From Spirodela intermedia (lineage: Eukaryota > Streptophyta > Magnoliopsida > Alismatales > Araceae), in NCBI GenBank assembly GCA_902729315.2, contig LR746264.1:8029878-8093877 (forward strand): a stretch of 64,000 nucleotides of DNA. Reading direction: 5' to 3'. Position numbers and translations under genes: made by a program. Below are positions 24,601 to 39,600 of the stretch, piece by piece (the stretch's first letter is position 1; the number at the start of each line of letters is the position of its first letter). The notes under the pieces are model-generated. The model was not told where the DNA came from, searched no databases, and worked only from the letters and a program-made list of their open reading frames with translations.

Positions 24601-27600
24601 AGATATTCCTCAGTAAACTATTTTTTGGAGATGTTTCCTACGGTGAGAACAATATCTTGGTTCCACTTGTTAATAATAAGTCAGTCTTGAACTTGTTTCC
24701 AGTGATTTGCTGGACTAATTCAAAATTTGAATGCCATTTCGTTCATTCATCGACTGTGTTAGTCTATTATCAACTTATCACTTAGCTGCACATATTGAGG
24801 GATGACTGGACACATACCGGAAATTTTTCTTTTCCGTTTTCTGAGTCAATACCATAGTAAGATCAAACTTGTATAAGTGTTCAACTGGGGGGGACACACC
24901 GAATTGGTGGAAGAAATCTCTACAGCTTGTGCATCATGCCCTAACTGTTGGTGCGAAGAAATGATGTATGCATTTAATCTGTGACCTGCACTTATTGGAA
25001 CAATAAATCTGAAGGATTTGCACACCATTCCATGCTAGCTGATGTGGAATCCAAGCATTATGTCAACACATCTGCATTAGATGAACATTGACTGCACAAA
25101 AATTCGGTAAGTGATCTTGTCTTATGCTAAAAATTCCTTGTGGAGAAGAATTGTGATGAGAATTATGAAGATCTAAATATTGGAGCGTTTTTTTCTCCAA
25201 CCAAGAGAATGAAAAGCTATGTCATCCAATATCCTTTCAACTGCAACTTTATAAAACCTAGATTATTGAAAATCAGTGCAAGCTCTTCTAGGGAAGTGCC
25301 TCGCTTTAAAAATCTAGCCATAAATATCTATGTTCTAGCAGTTATCAATCATTCCAGCTTGTTGTTTGGTATTTGTATTGTATTTATAAACGTTTCATTT
25401 CTCAGATGTGGTTGCAGAATCAGTTTCATTTGAAATGCAAAAGTAGAAAACTGAATCTGGAAGGATTTCATTTTTTGATGTTTATGCTATAGAGAGATGT
25501 TTTTCATATTTCTTTGAAGTACGAAGGTAAAACATTGAATCTATCTCTTAGTTTTCATGTTTCTAGACCAGTTACAGATTAACAGCTTCTTCTTGCTTTT
25601 TCAGTGGTAATGTTTCACTTCATTCAGAATCATCCTCATCATATGTTCCTGGTGGGATCCTTGCAGGTAACATTTCTCCTTAGATTATGCTAATTTAGTC
25701 TCTATATAACAGAGACTCATGCTTATGGAGATGTCATGGTTTTTTAATTTGATGTTCGAAGGACAGATGAGATGGGTTTGGGAAAGACTGTTGAATTGCT
25801 GGCATGCATTCTTGTTCAGCGGAAATCGTGTCCAGAGAATCGTATTGTTTCAGAAAATGGAACCAGAGAAATGGGAAGTTGCATCAAAAGATTGAAGCAA
25901 GAACGTGTTGAGTGTGTCTGCGGGGCTGTGACAGAAACCACAAGGTACAAAGGTCTGTGGGTTCAGTGTGACATTTGTGATGCTTGGCAGCATGCAAACT
26001 GTGTTGGTTACTCTCCCAAGCAGAAGCTTTCACGTTCACATGAGGATTCCAGGAGCATACCCGCAAAGCACTCCAGAAAAGCCGGTCTTCTCTCAACAAA
26101 GAAAGATTCTATCACTGTAATGCAGACAAAGGAAAGTTACATCTGCTCTGTATGTTCAGAACTGATTGAATCAGCTAATTCGACAGTAATCACTCGTGCA
26201 ACACTTATCGTGTGTCCATCTCCTATATTGACACAGTGGCATTCTGAACTGATCCGGTGAGCCTAATCTTTTTATGATAGTTGTTACATCATCCCATTTT
26301 TTTTAGTTCGTTACTTGAATCGTTTCACACTTCATGATGATATTTCTCCATTTGCTTGTTTAATTCTGGCTACTGCCTTAGTCAGTATGTATCTAGATAC
26401 AGAAAATAATTCAGACATTTTAAAAAGAAACTGCTGGCAATTAGGAACAACTATGGCCGACAGATATTTTACCTTTTTCTTTGCTGCCTTCAACTGAAAC
26501 GCCAATAAGGATCCTCCTATTAAAGAGATGATGCCAAAAAAATTTACAAAGGCAATGAAACCTGGCCCAGAAAGTAATAACGCACAAAGTAGCGTTTACA
26601 TAGTCAATCTTCGTCTGCATCAGGAATGTGTCATCATAGTTGAGCTGCACTTTGTTAATCTTGCAGCATCAATTTTTTAGCTGTGTTTCTCTCCTTAGTA
26701 CCTAATACATTATTGCGAGAATCTCTACCATATATCTTGCATCTCAATGGCAGGATTTGGGAATCATCTCTCACTATTTCTCCCAGCTTGTTTTTATTTT
26801 CCATTTCACCGTACGAGCGTAACGTCTGATTGTACGGTGGATATTAAAGATTTTTGATATTTAATTATTCTTCATTAATGGTACTTTCTTGATATTTATG
26901 TTACAGCCACACGAAGCCAGGTTCTCTGAAGATTCATGTTTATGAAGGTGCAAGGAATTTATCTCCTTCAACCAATCTGAGAACTAATCTTAGTGAACTA
27001 GCAAGTTCTGACATTGTGCTTACAACCTACGATGTGCTGAAAGAAGATTTGTCACATGATTCTGATCGGCATGAAGGAGATCGTCGCCACATGAGATTTC
27101 AGAAGAGGTACTTGTTTATTTTACTTCAATGCCACTAGACAAATTTATACTCAAAGATAGCTGTAAAATATTTATCCATCTCCTTGCATCACATAAATGA
27201 TTAATTTTTCTCCCATATTACTCGGGTGAGCCTGGCTTTTTGGTTTACTAGCTTGGCCCATTGATGCTGATATTGTACCAAGTGGATAGATTTTTGAGAA
27301 AGCTAGTTTTTTCTTGTGCCCTAGCATCCAATTCTTACATATTACTTGTGGTTCTAAGATTAACCATGTGTTCAGTGGATCATATGTACGTTATTAGATA
27401 ATGATATCTGTGCAATACATATGGTATTAGTAGTGGTTCTCATCCTTTGCATTAATTAGGCTGTATTATTATCCTTGAGAGAACTGTTGATTGTAGAAAT
27501 TTTGTGCATCACATATATGAATGATTGCTGTAATAAAGAGCCTCAAGATTTGAATCTGCTTCGTAACCCCATGGAACATCCCCTTCCTACAATCCTTGGC

Positions 27601-30600
27601 AGTTTTGTTTTGGAGGATGTAACAAGTTTTTTTAACTTGGTTTCTTAGATACCTCTGTTTGCATACCTTTTAGAACTTTGATGGATATATGATGATGGGG
27701 AAAAATTTACTGTAAGGCAATGCATATGAGTAGGAAGTCCTCATGATCAAAAAACAAGACTAACAGAGAAAAATTGACTGACGGGGAGGTCCATTGAATT
27801 TCTTGCATTTGTCCCACCAATTGTGGCAGCTGTGAAATTGATGTAATTTGCGTCCATGTTGTTGGAAGTTCTAGGTTGTAAGGAAATAATGTAAAAGATT
27901 GAGGGTATTTTTGAGACAATTTTCTAGGGTTCCTCCCATCTGTCATATGTGATAGAGGTTATTGTCTTTATTCCTATGATTTTTTACATGATAACAGAGC
28001 CTAGGTAAACCTTAGTGCCACTGCCAATACTGATGCCGTCACCTCTGTTGAGCATTGGGTTTGTCTGACGTTTCCTGATGGTGGAAGTGCTGTCATGCTG
28101 ACTCTGTTCGGTGTCGGCTTTGTTCAGCATCTCTTGTTTGGGGGAGTGCCATTGCCGCCACCACCAATGTCTAGTGATATCTGGCATCTCCTGTCTGCCA
28201 CCGCCATTGACGTCCTCGGCCACCATTTGCCGAGGTGTTGCTATTGGCGTCGTGCTGCTTTTTGGTGAGGCCTTCTGCCTTTGCCGAGTATCTTTCTGGC
28301 GAGGGTTTCTACATCTGTCGAGTATATTTCCATTGAGGGTTTCTACCTCTACCAAGTATTGTTCCTGCGAGGGTTTCTACCTCTGTTGTGTTGCTTTCTG
28401 ATGAGGCCTTTTACCTCTGCCGAGTGTCTTTCCAACATCATTCCTATGTAGTCATTTGTCAAGTGTTGTTTCCGTCCAGTGTTTATCCTCCATCTAGTGA
28501 CATCCAACACTGGCGTCTTCATCTGGCACCGTCCTTTCTACCTCCAGTGTCGTACTTTATTCGATGTTTGTCTAGCCTCTAGTGTTGTCCTCCGTCTTCC
28601 TCAATATATCTCCCTCTGTCATGCATCAGTCTGATGTTCTCTCTAGTGTTGTCTTCTGTCTTCCTCCGTCCGATGTCATCCTTCTGTTTGGCAATGTTCT
28701 TTGTCTAGTGCTATCTTGAGCGTTCCAAGTTCATCTCATGTTGTTCGATGTCATCCTGCCTAGTCTCGTGCAGTCTGACAACATCTCATGTAGCTTGGCG
28801 TCAGAAGACATCATTGTCCTATGAAGCAATCCTGCAACGTCCAGTAGAAGAGGAAATTTTTGACATTGTCATAGAGGGAGTTGTTGCCACAACAATCGTC
28901 GTCATCACAAGTTCACTTTCTAACAAATGAATGCTCATCTATAACTTAGTCAACATGAATTTTGAAAAAATTCATCTTTAGGGGGAGCGTCGAAAGTTCT
29001 TGGTCATAAGGAAATAATATAAAATATTGAGGCATTTTTGGAATAATTGACTAAGATTCCTTATATAAGGGTATAAAGGTGATGAAAATTGATGTGGTTG
29101 TCCACTGTTCTCTGTTCTGTCCTCCGTGACAGAGGTTATTATTCCTATTCCTATGATTTACTATACATATAGCAGAAGTTGCTGAACTGGGCTTCTGCTT
29201 ATTTTATTTCGTTTCATTTATTTATTAAGTCGTTTCTGTAGTATTTTTGATATGATGCCCTTTAGGATAAAAATTTGGGATAGGAGACATGTAATGCAGA
29301 CAGAAAATTTATTACTCAGGAAGTTTCAAATAAAAAGTCTTATCAAATTTGACAGAGCCTTCACTGATCTCAGAATGAGGGTGGTGGATGTGTTGCTATA
29401 AAAAATCTTTGTTCCCCAGACAACTTCACCTCATTACAAGTTTTTTTTACTATCAGGCTAAGGCCATAGTAAATGGTTATTTTTATCTTCTTATTTCTCA
29501 TTATTTAGCTTTAATGATTTTTACCTACTGCTGCATTGTGCCCTTGAAGAAATATTTTTGAACATTGCTGTTGAAAATGTAGGTACCCAGTCATTCCAAC
29601 TTTGCTTACAAGAATATTTTGGTGGCGACTTTGCCTAGATGAGGCTCAGATGGTTGAGAGCAATGCTGCTGCTGTTACAGAAATGGCACTCAGGTTACGT
29701 GCTCAACATTGTTGGTGTATCACAGGAACCCCTATCCAGAGGAGACTTGATGATTTATATGGTCTTCTACGTTTCCTCAGAGCTAGCCCATTTGACACTT
29801 GCAGGTGGTGGAGTGAAGTCATCAGAGATCCATATGAGGTATTTTAATTAGTTCGTTGTCCTGTGCCTCTTCTAGTTGTTATTTGTATTTGTAGTTACTG
29901 ATGAATTATAACACGAGTGACTGAAAGAAAGTAGTGCGCTTTATAAAATAGTATTTGTGTACAATGAACAAATGACTATGGCATCCAATTCCTTTCGTCA
30001 GCATGCTAATGGAATTGCACTACCTGATCTGATTTTAATTTTTTTTCTGGGGTGGGAGAGGGGGAGGATCTAATTCCTATCCTGAGTGTGTTAAAAAAGG
30101 CACCAAAGTGGTTTGAATTGGCTGATATATGGGATGCATTGTCCCGAAATTCGCTTGTATTTCGGTTGACTGACCTGATCTTGTATGGGTTGGCTGGTTA
30201 TTGACAACAATGGTGCTATCGGAGGTAGACTATGAAGTGCAGCTTTATGACAGGTGATGGAGGGGGAAGCAAAGGGGACAACAAGGAGAAGAAAGAAAAC
30301 GGAAAAAAAACTGACTGGGACTGCCATCAATTGCCATTGGCCACTTACTGCCCTTTCAATCGAGAAACTAGCTTTAGGCTGGGGTCACATGGTTGAAGAA
30401 GATTTTAGCTTATTTTAACTCACATTGCATCTATACTCTTTTTTGCTATAACCATTATAACAATTTCAGTATGTCCTTTTTTTACCCTGACTCAGATTGT
30501 CTGATCTGATCCTATAGTGGTCTGATCTTATTTAAATCACCTTGAAGTAAGGGAATATTAGTGTGATTTTAGCCGAGCCTAGGCTATTGTTGTTCTAGAA

Positions 30601-33600
30601 TATATGGCTGAATGGTTTGCGAATGGTGTGTATGCGTGGCCTATTTTGGATCTGAAGAGAAAAATAGAGAAAGTGAGCACAAATAGCGAAGATCTGGTCA
30701 TAACTCCATCCTGAATTTCACTCCCTGTATTCAATCTATATTGGATGTGCATTTTTGTTTTCCCTTTTCTAGCGCCTCGGTATTTTGGTGTTCTTCTCAT
30801 CCTTTAGGATTCCCACAGAAATGGCAAACATATCTCTTGGCTTGTACCGCTGTTCTTTTACATGCCCAAAGGCACAGAACCTTGACAATTGGCTTTCACA
30901 GGCCTAATTTCTATTTTCATTAAACATTTCCACTCAAAAGTGGTTCAGTGGATAGTTTCCTCTAAAAGGGTCATCGATCACTAGCATTTAATTTGTGCCT
31001 TCAATGCCCTTCAGCTTCTCTCCCTCCCCTTTTGTCTTATTTTCTTCCTCTCTTTTCCTGATCCATTTCTTTTTTTTATCCCTCTGAATTCCTCTCATTT
31101 CTGAATGACATCACTATTTCTTGTACAGTGAGGAAGAACTGCTATTTCTCTTGTGTACAACTGAGAAGTGTAGCTGTGTCAGAAAAATGAATGGGGAATG
31201 AAAGTAAAATAGAAAATTCAAATGAACAATATGAACACCGGAATGGTGAGTTTGATAAAGTTGTAACCTTTTCTTGACTATATGGAACATAGTATCTTTT
31301 GTCTTGATATGATGGGAACCAATTTGCTGATTGGTGAATATCCCTAGTTTCGTACCATCTGCTTCATTTTTATCGTTTATTATTAACATTTTCTGTCAGT
31401 TCTTTGATATGTCGATTTATTATTAATTGATTTTTACCGTCTTTTCTTCTCTTCTCAACATGAATGAACGGCAGACCAACATAAAAACCCTTTCTCCTTC
31501 CTATGGCTGTATTACCTTCCCCTCTACTTCTGCCAAACCTTACTTTTCCCTTATTCTACTTCTTTGGTCATTGTCACTATGCCATTCTCACTGTTCATGG
31601 ACCTGAGGGGAAATAGCCAGTCGAGCTGTGGGTGCCTCTGAAACTTTGGCCATTTCCAGGTGAACATCATCCTACACTCTGTTGGGCTGTCTAGTCTTAG
31701 TGCTTCAAGACACTTCACTCGGGTAATTTATCTTAGTCTTTCTGGTGAAACCCATGAAAGACTGGCTTATGTGGAATGGAAATAGCCACCGACTGTCACA
31801 GTGCAGTGGAGCGGGTCTAACCCTGTAAGCAAGTGATATAAAGACATGGACCCCGAAAATTGCTCCCATCTTCGAAAGTTTATCTAAAAAGGGGCGCCAA
31901 TTTCTGAGCTATGTTGTTTCTGGTAAGGGCATAGAAGTGGATTACTTTGTAGGACCAAAAACACCAGCATTTCTGGGAATCATTTCATAATGCAGATAGG
32001 TGATATGGCTGAGAAATTAGAAACCTGCTCATGATGCTCAATGTCAGGTGAAGCCACCATGAAATAAAAGTGCAGAAACAACATCTAACTGGCTAGTAGG
32101 CCATCTTTAATTGCAATAAACTAATGATATCGCTTCAAACGTGCAGTATATGTTTTGATTAGATCGTCAGTACATGTGTTTTCCATCCATCTCTTTCTTA
32201 ACTGAATAGAGTTATATGACGACTAATGTGATCATGTACCATTGTGAAGAAGAATGATGGTCTGGTCTTGAGGGTGAGAATGATCAAATGGCTTGGGTAG
32301 ATATGTGATACATCTGGAACGCATTCACATCTATATTGGTCATAGCCTGGGCAGTTGGAGGTTGTAAAAGACTGTCTCAAGGAAGTCCCAGGTTGCTGTG
32401 TACGAAGTTCGATTTATTTATCGCTGGAACACCTTCACGATTAAGGAAGTTCTTGTAGTCTCAATAGTTGCAGGACTTAGCTTTGGATAGATGTACGATA
32501 CAGCTTTCTTCTTGCTTTGTGCCATGTCTTCTGTATGTGTCCCATTATAGGTCTCTTATAAGCATTTAAAAACTCTATTCTTTAGATTTTGTTTCTCTTG
32601 AAGTGCTTGATTTCAGGGGAATGTTATTAATCAGGAGGAGAATAACTTGAATATGTCATTTTCATACATTTTTGTGAAAAAGCATCGGGGAGTACGACTG
32701 ATCTGGTCATCTTTTCACATGACAGAAGAAAGATGTAGTGGCTATGCAGTTTACTCATAATTTCTTTAAGCAAATTATGTGGCGTTCATCAAAAGTTCAC
32801 GTGTCAGATGAGTTGCAGTTACCACCTCAGGAGGAGTGTGCATCCTGGCTGAGTTTCTCTCCTATTGAGGAACACTTCTACCAGAAGCAACATGAAACTT
32901 GCATGACATATGCGCACGAAGCTGTGGAACGTTTCAAAAAAGATGTGTCCAAAAGAAAACCTTTAGCTGGTATACTCCTGCTTACTTTTCCTAGATACAG
33001 CATGACGTTCTTTCCTGCTGAACTTCTGTGGTCGCGTATCCATTGATTTAGCTGTCGCATTCTCTCACTACCGGAGGCTTATTGATTGGCAGATTTGAGT
33101 GATGCATGCGATGGTCTTCTTTCCCATGCTAATGCTGCAAAGCTTCTTTCACCATTATTGAAGCTTCGTCAGGCATGCTGCCACCCACAAGTTGGTAGCT
33201 CTGGTTTACGCTCCTTGCAACAATCTCCCATGACGATGGATGAGATACTAGAGGTAAGTGTATTTTACAGAACTTTACTGCTTAGGAGACGCTTCCAATA
33301 CCTTGAATGGAATGATGAGATGCAGTTCCCTCTTAAGTTGGCCGTGCACCACACTTTTCCCTTGGTTTCTATGCGGATGCTAATTGGACAAGTTGTACTT
33401 CCTGCTATTCCTTTGGTATCCGTCCAACTTAAGTGGTGATCTGGGCTCTCCATTCCGTTTTCATGGGTATGGGATACTCATTATCCATCTTATTGGCATT
33501 AGATAATGCTCATTGTATTTGACAACATAATTTTGACACTACAGATGCTTATTAGCAAAGCCAGAATCGAAGGAGAGGAGTCTCTTCGAAAAGTAATTGT

Positions 33601-36600
33601 TGCATTGAATGGGTTGGCTGCAATTGCTGTAATTGAGCAAGACTACAAGCGAGCAAGCTCATTATATAGAGAAGCATTGTCTATAGCAGAGGAAAATTCT
33701 GATGATTTCCGCATTGACCCCCTGTTAAGTCTTCATATTCATCATAACCTTGCTGATCTGCTTCCATTTACCTCTGAGTATTTGCAAAGTTCAGTGAAAG
33801 TAGGAACAGAGGATGGAATTTGTGAGAATAAGACCAGAAAAGTTGATGGTGAAAGTTATGCCAAGAAACGAAAAATAAATAAAGACACTGATTCAGGTTT
33901 AATAAGGCAACTGGATAACTCTGGGAAACTGTGTGGTTCCGATCCTTATACAGTGGATGGTAATGATGGGAGAAATATTAAATCCAATGTTGAGTCAGAA
34001 GTATCCTCGACATCATTTGATGATGTTTATTTTAGGAAGATTTGTGATGATATCATACAAAAGTACCTCTCTGTTTTCCTTTCGAAGTTGTCATTGGCTC
34101 AGCAAGAATTCTTCAGTACATACACACAGGTATTAATTTTTTTTCTCTCATTATGTCTATTTAATTTTCTTTTTTTTTTCGGTTAAGAATATCTGTCATC
34201 AGAAATTGGAAACTAAAGATCCTCGTTGCATTTTAGTTTATCGTACAATATAGGACTGCATGTACGTTTCTATCTGTTAAAGCAATGACGGTTTACCTTA
34301 GATTATATCCTCTAAAGTCTGAACGAACTTTAAATTAAATTCAGCTTTCATTCTAATCCATATTTTTTGCACTTTAAGCCATCATCTATTACGGATTGTG
34401 TTTTCGCAATCGATCTAATATGAAACTAGCGGGCTCGTTTAAAGAAAAAAAATACAGAATTCGGTGATATCATCCGATCTCAAAATATGCTGGGTACCTT
34501 AAAATAAGTCCTGTCCTTCTTGAGATAAGCATATGTAGGCAATGGATTGGAAAATACCTCATCCTTATAATATGTCTATGAAAATGGCTTTTTATGTGCG
34601 GTCAAGCCATTATTCTATCACCCTTGCATTGAATTGCTTTTTATCTGGCAATTCAACAATATTTTCTATTATTGTTACTTAACTTTTATGTTATGCTAAT
34701 TTTTTTGTCATTTAATTCCTTATGTTCTAGGTTTGTGATGTGTCGAAGGTTTTTAGAGATCACAATGTGAACTGGTGGTTGGAAGCTCTCATTCTGATTG
34801 AGAAGAATAAGGATTCATCAGATGAACTAATAAGAAAGATCGACCAAGCAGTCTCTTCTAGGTCTGTAAATGGTACTGGATCGTCAAGAGTCTCTTCAAG
34901 GTTATGTTTTTCAACCCATCTAGCTCAGGAAGGCAGTGATTGATGGATGTTTCTGCTTTTGATTAGTTGACTCCAAACAGATGAAATTTCTAATGCGTTG
35001 TGCCATCTTATCTGGAATTAAGCATCTTGTTGACGTTTTCTGCTCGAGACATTTAAGGCGTATTTATTACCAAAATCTTGTGAAATCTTCTTTCTGCATT
35101 AGCATATGTTACCCCTGTATGGTATTCATCTCGGTGTAGTACACATTTCTATGTCATCTAAATGACCTCTTCGGTGGCAATTAAGTATACATGCGGTGTT
35201 CTATTATGTAATTGAGTCAAACTTTATTTCAACGAACTCGTCATCAACTTTTTTGAATTTTCTTCTGATGATTGGGAAGAACCTTAATAAGTGGAGAACA
35301 GTAATGTTCGCTTTTAAACAAATGTGTACACAAATATGAAAACTGTAGAGAAGGTATCTTATATATGCCATGTAAGGACAATACTGAAATAATTGATTCT
35401 TAAATGTTCACTTTTAGTTGAGGATGATCATGAAGAGGTCCTAAGGGAAGAAGTACATGGTGATTACTTTATAGACGTGAGTAGTTTATGACAGAGCATG
35501 TAACAAAGATATGCACCGAGCATGCCAAGTATCCAAATTCTATTGCAGAAAGTCTGGTTTATGATAGGACAAGTGCAAGGGCTTGTTGTATATAGTTTTT
35601 AATGTGTCTCAATAATACTACTTCTCTAGAAGGGTATTTTTTGAGCTCATAGTTATCTTCGCCTTCATGGGTAAACTAAAACAATATCATTTATAAAAAA
35701 ATCTGTTATTGTTTTCGGATAAAATCCCAAAATTTTGAGCAACATCAAGTTAGAAAACTAAATATTTTTAATGTGAGGTTTTAAGAGTAGAATAACTCGA
35801 GTGGAATGCATTTGGTATTTTGATCTGCTCTATAAAAGGCTACATAGCTGGAGATATTCTAATGTGGTTGACAAGGAAAAAGGTTGTAGAAAGCATATTA
35901 TGCCCAGGATTTTACATTGAAAGACAATTAAAGATTCATACAATCTGCCGTGTTGAATAGAGTGCGATACTTGGCATGAAATTTTCCCGTATAGCGAAGG
36001 GTGTCGAATTCTTTTCAGAATGCTGTTTAAAACGATGGCGTTTAAATTTAAGCTTCATCTGCTTTATTTGAAAAATATCTATTTATTGTTCATCATCCTC
36101 TGTAAAATGGGCTTTATTAGATCTAATCAGATAAATTTGTGTAGAAAATTAATCCGTTGGCATATGTATTGTATTAATATTATGAAACTCTGTATTTAAG
36201 AGATGAAATTATAGCGTAGAAGCTTGCTAGGTACATAAATCCAATACAGATCATTACTAAGATAAGATCTTGATTTAATTTATATTAATTTCTCTGAAGC
36301 ATGCTTTCAATGACATATTGTATGCGTCATGCAGTCTGAATATTGTGCCCTATAATTCAGGTATCGAAGTATAAGTGGCTTGAAACTTACTATTCAGTCG
36401 GGTCTTGATTCTTTAGAGACTTCCAGACAAACACTGATCAAAAGGTTAACAGAAATTGATAAAACTATGGAAAACCCCGAAGAGGCTGACATTTTACGTG
36501 TGAGATTCTGTCCAAGTTGCCAGTCTGGAGATGGTCCCCTGTGTGTGCACTGTGAACTAAATGACCTATTTCAGGTGAGACGGGTAAACCTCATCAATGT

Positions 36601-39600
36601 CTTAGTATGTCAACTTTCACTAATAGCATCATCTTTTCAGGAGTATGAAGCCAGGCTTTTTCATCTGAAAAAGGGAAATTATATGATGACATCAGCTGAA
36701 GAAGCCATACATTCTCAGAAGAAGAAGAATGAGTTGAACCTTTTCTTTCGTGACCACAAAAATTTTGTAGAGTCTAGTGCCAGTGATAGTAAGAATAAAG
36801 GTCAGCGGCATGCCAGCACAAATGTGGTTGTGAGTTCCTAACATTGTTGGCCCTAACAATGTTTTCCTTTTCACATTTTTATTGGGTTTAAGGATATAGT
36901 TACTAGGTTGAGCTTCATTTGATCTGTTACTCATCTGTATTCCTCTGCATGTTAACATAGTTTTTGATTCGAATATCAACAGCATTTCTCATGCAGGAAG
37001 TCCACTGGAATGACCTAGATGCCGTTTTATGTGTATAACATATATCTTTCGTGGATTTTTCTGTTCGAATAGAGTTTTCATCACCACTTTGACTTCCATA
37101 AACAATTTAGATGGTGTCAAAGGACAGTTCTCCCTATTCTACTCATATGAAATTGGATGAACCGGATTAGCTGTCCTCTTTACCATATCTCATCAGGAAA
37201 CTTCTGTGAAAATTATTGATCTTTGAAGTTTTACTCCTACATACCTTTGCTTTATTATGCATTTATTCTTTCTAAACACGACGCTCAACTTGCTGCAAAA
37301 TATTGGCAGATATGAAATATATTGTTTTCCAAGTTATAGACATGCAATAGCGTAAATAATTCTCGACCATGGCTTTACGATTCCAGACATCATACAATAG
37401 CCTCTTTTTCTAGGATCAGTGGCTGGGTTGTACCCAGCATGAACTTATGATATACTTACTGTTAATGAATAACTTCGTTTTATTGGGCTGGTTTCTTGGC
37501 TGCTCTTCATTCTATTTTTTTAATTTATGTTACAGATCTATAGGCTGCCTTCAGATTTGGAGGTTATTCTTGGAGTAATAAAAAGACACTCAAAATCCCT
37601 TTTAGGTGGGCTAGGCACAGCATCTGCCAGAAAGCATCTGCTCCTTTTTGAGGTACGAGATTCTTGGTGCATATTTTACGTCAAGGTTGGTGTATTGGCA
37701 GTCTAATCATTTATATGAAAATCAAGAAAAAATAATTTTCAATTTTAATTATTTTGATTTCTCTATGATGGATGATACTTTTTTCAACCAGTTTTGACCG
37801 GTTTACGTCATGGTATTTCTGTATCTATGTTTGTTGGTAGGGTTTAATATTCAATGATTGTTCCAAATCCATTCGCATCATCTATGTTTTGGCATCTCTA
37901 TCCTCTGATTACTATTTTATGCTAGAATATATAGGACTAGGAATGATGCAAAAATATTTTCTTCATTCCAAGAAAGAAATATCAGTGGCAGATGGCACTC
38001 TTCATAAAAGTATCGAGCTTCATTTGTGGAAGATGAGATTTGATTATGAAATTCTGACCTAGCTCCTTTGTTTGTTTGCATCCATGAAAAAAATATTTTA
38101 CTCGGGATTGCAATCAACTTCAAAATCTTGCTCTTGAAAATAAGCTTCTTAGTGAGGCTACCTGGAATCAGTGTCCTGTTCTTGGTTGCCTGGATAGTAA
38201 GCAACCACGTGCTTTAACTATGGTCAGTCAAACGGGAAGATCATGTTAACAGGAAAATGGTGATAAAAATTTCGAGATTCTATTTAATATGAATTCATGA
38301 CGAGTTATGGGACATGATGTTATCTGGGAGGGCTCGCACATTAGTGTGTAATTAGAAGATACGTACGAACTACCTGAAGTTATTCCTTTTCCCATGATCA
38401 GGATAATGAAGGAAAATGTTACTGTATCAAGATGTTACAGCTTTTCATTCTTCATTCTGAACAAAACTATCAATACATCGTATAAGTTTTAGAGTGAATA
38501 AGTTGCAGTTTTGCTGCATCTTTCATTTTTTTTCGAACTTGTGTTAAGATTTTGATGGTTTAAAAAATAAAAGTATCATAACTTTTGATTGGACGTCTGA
38601 TTCCAGTTTCCCAAATATCAAGTCGGGAAAACTGTGATGATGGTGACTGTGAAGAGGCGGGTTTCATGGCTTTACATTCAGATTCAGATGAAATGATCCT
38701 TGATAGAGACGTGTGAATGTGAGGCAAGTATCTGGTCTAAAGCTCCTCCATTCCTCCAATTCCCTTCCCCCAAATAAAAAGGAGATTTCTAGGTTAGCCT
38801 CTTATGAGCAGATCCCTTGAATACAAGGTATTCTGTCTCATAGGACATTAATTGCTGTGATTGAGTTTCACGCCTGTGTCTAGGCCAAATACCTGAAAAT
38901 TTTGACCCAAACAATGGGTTTGTAAAATTACTTGGAAGGAAATGATTGAGATGATGAAGACTAGAAGATAAGGTGTCTACCACTGTTTTAATTTTCCCCA
39001 ACAATGTCTATTGTCTACTCGATTTGATTTCCAAGTGTTGATTTGCTATGGGCAAGCATGACATTTATATATTTATTCAATTCAGGTATCAGTTATTTTG
39101 GCATGGTTTTCTTATTTACAGATGTTTCACATAATTTGATTTCAACTGTTGCATGTTGTGCCTCTTTCTTGCTATATTATATGCCAAATGGCTCTAACAT
39201 CTTCTGATAATGGAATACCTTTTTGAGTACCCGCTAACTTGAAGAGCTTGGAAAATCCTTCCAACAAGAAGGCCCTCTTAATGGCTATTGTCACCATTTC
39301 AACGACAGTTGCCATCACATCATCACAACATCACCTCAGTTGCCACCGTCTCTAGAGAAAGGAAAAACAAAAAGTGTTATACACGGGCTTTTGTAGAGAT
39401 AAGCTATTCATGCAGACTGATTCTTCCTTTTTGGTATTGAGCTCTTGTTGGCGTTGTTTATAGAACATGGGGTTGACAACATCAACTTCTCTTCGTCAGT
39501 TATATAATGTTTTGCCTTTCTACGTCTCTTCTCACTATTTATTTCTAGACGTCTTTGTTTTGGTCTTTCACATCAAGCTCTTATATGTTTTCATAGGCAA

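Noticed and set aside
28111-28930. Plus-strand frames of 60-96 codons inside the Copia-like element
   Set aside because: They follow the 34-bp array and C/T-rich repeats; the period is not a multiple of three, so a coding role is unlikely.
32610-32725. Possible extra SHPRH exon after TTTCAG near 32615
   Set aside because: It would add an unconserved stretch between DPYE and KKDVVAMQF, while direct joining of the flanking exons is in phase and matches the family.
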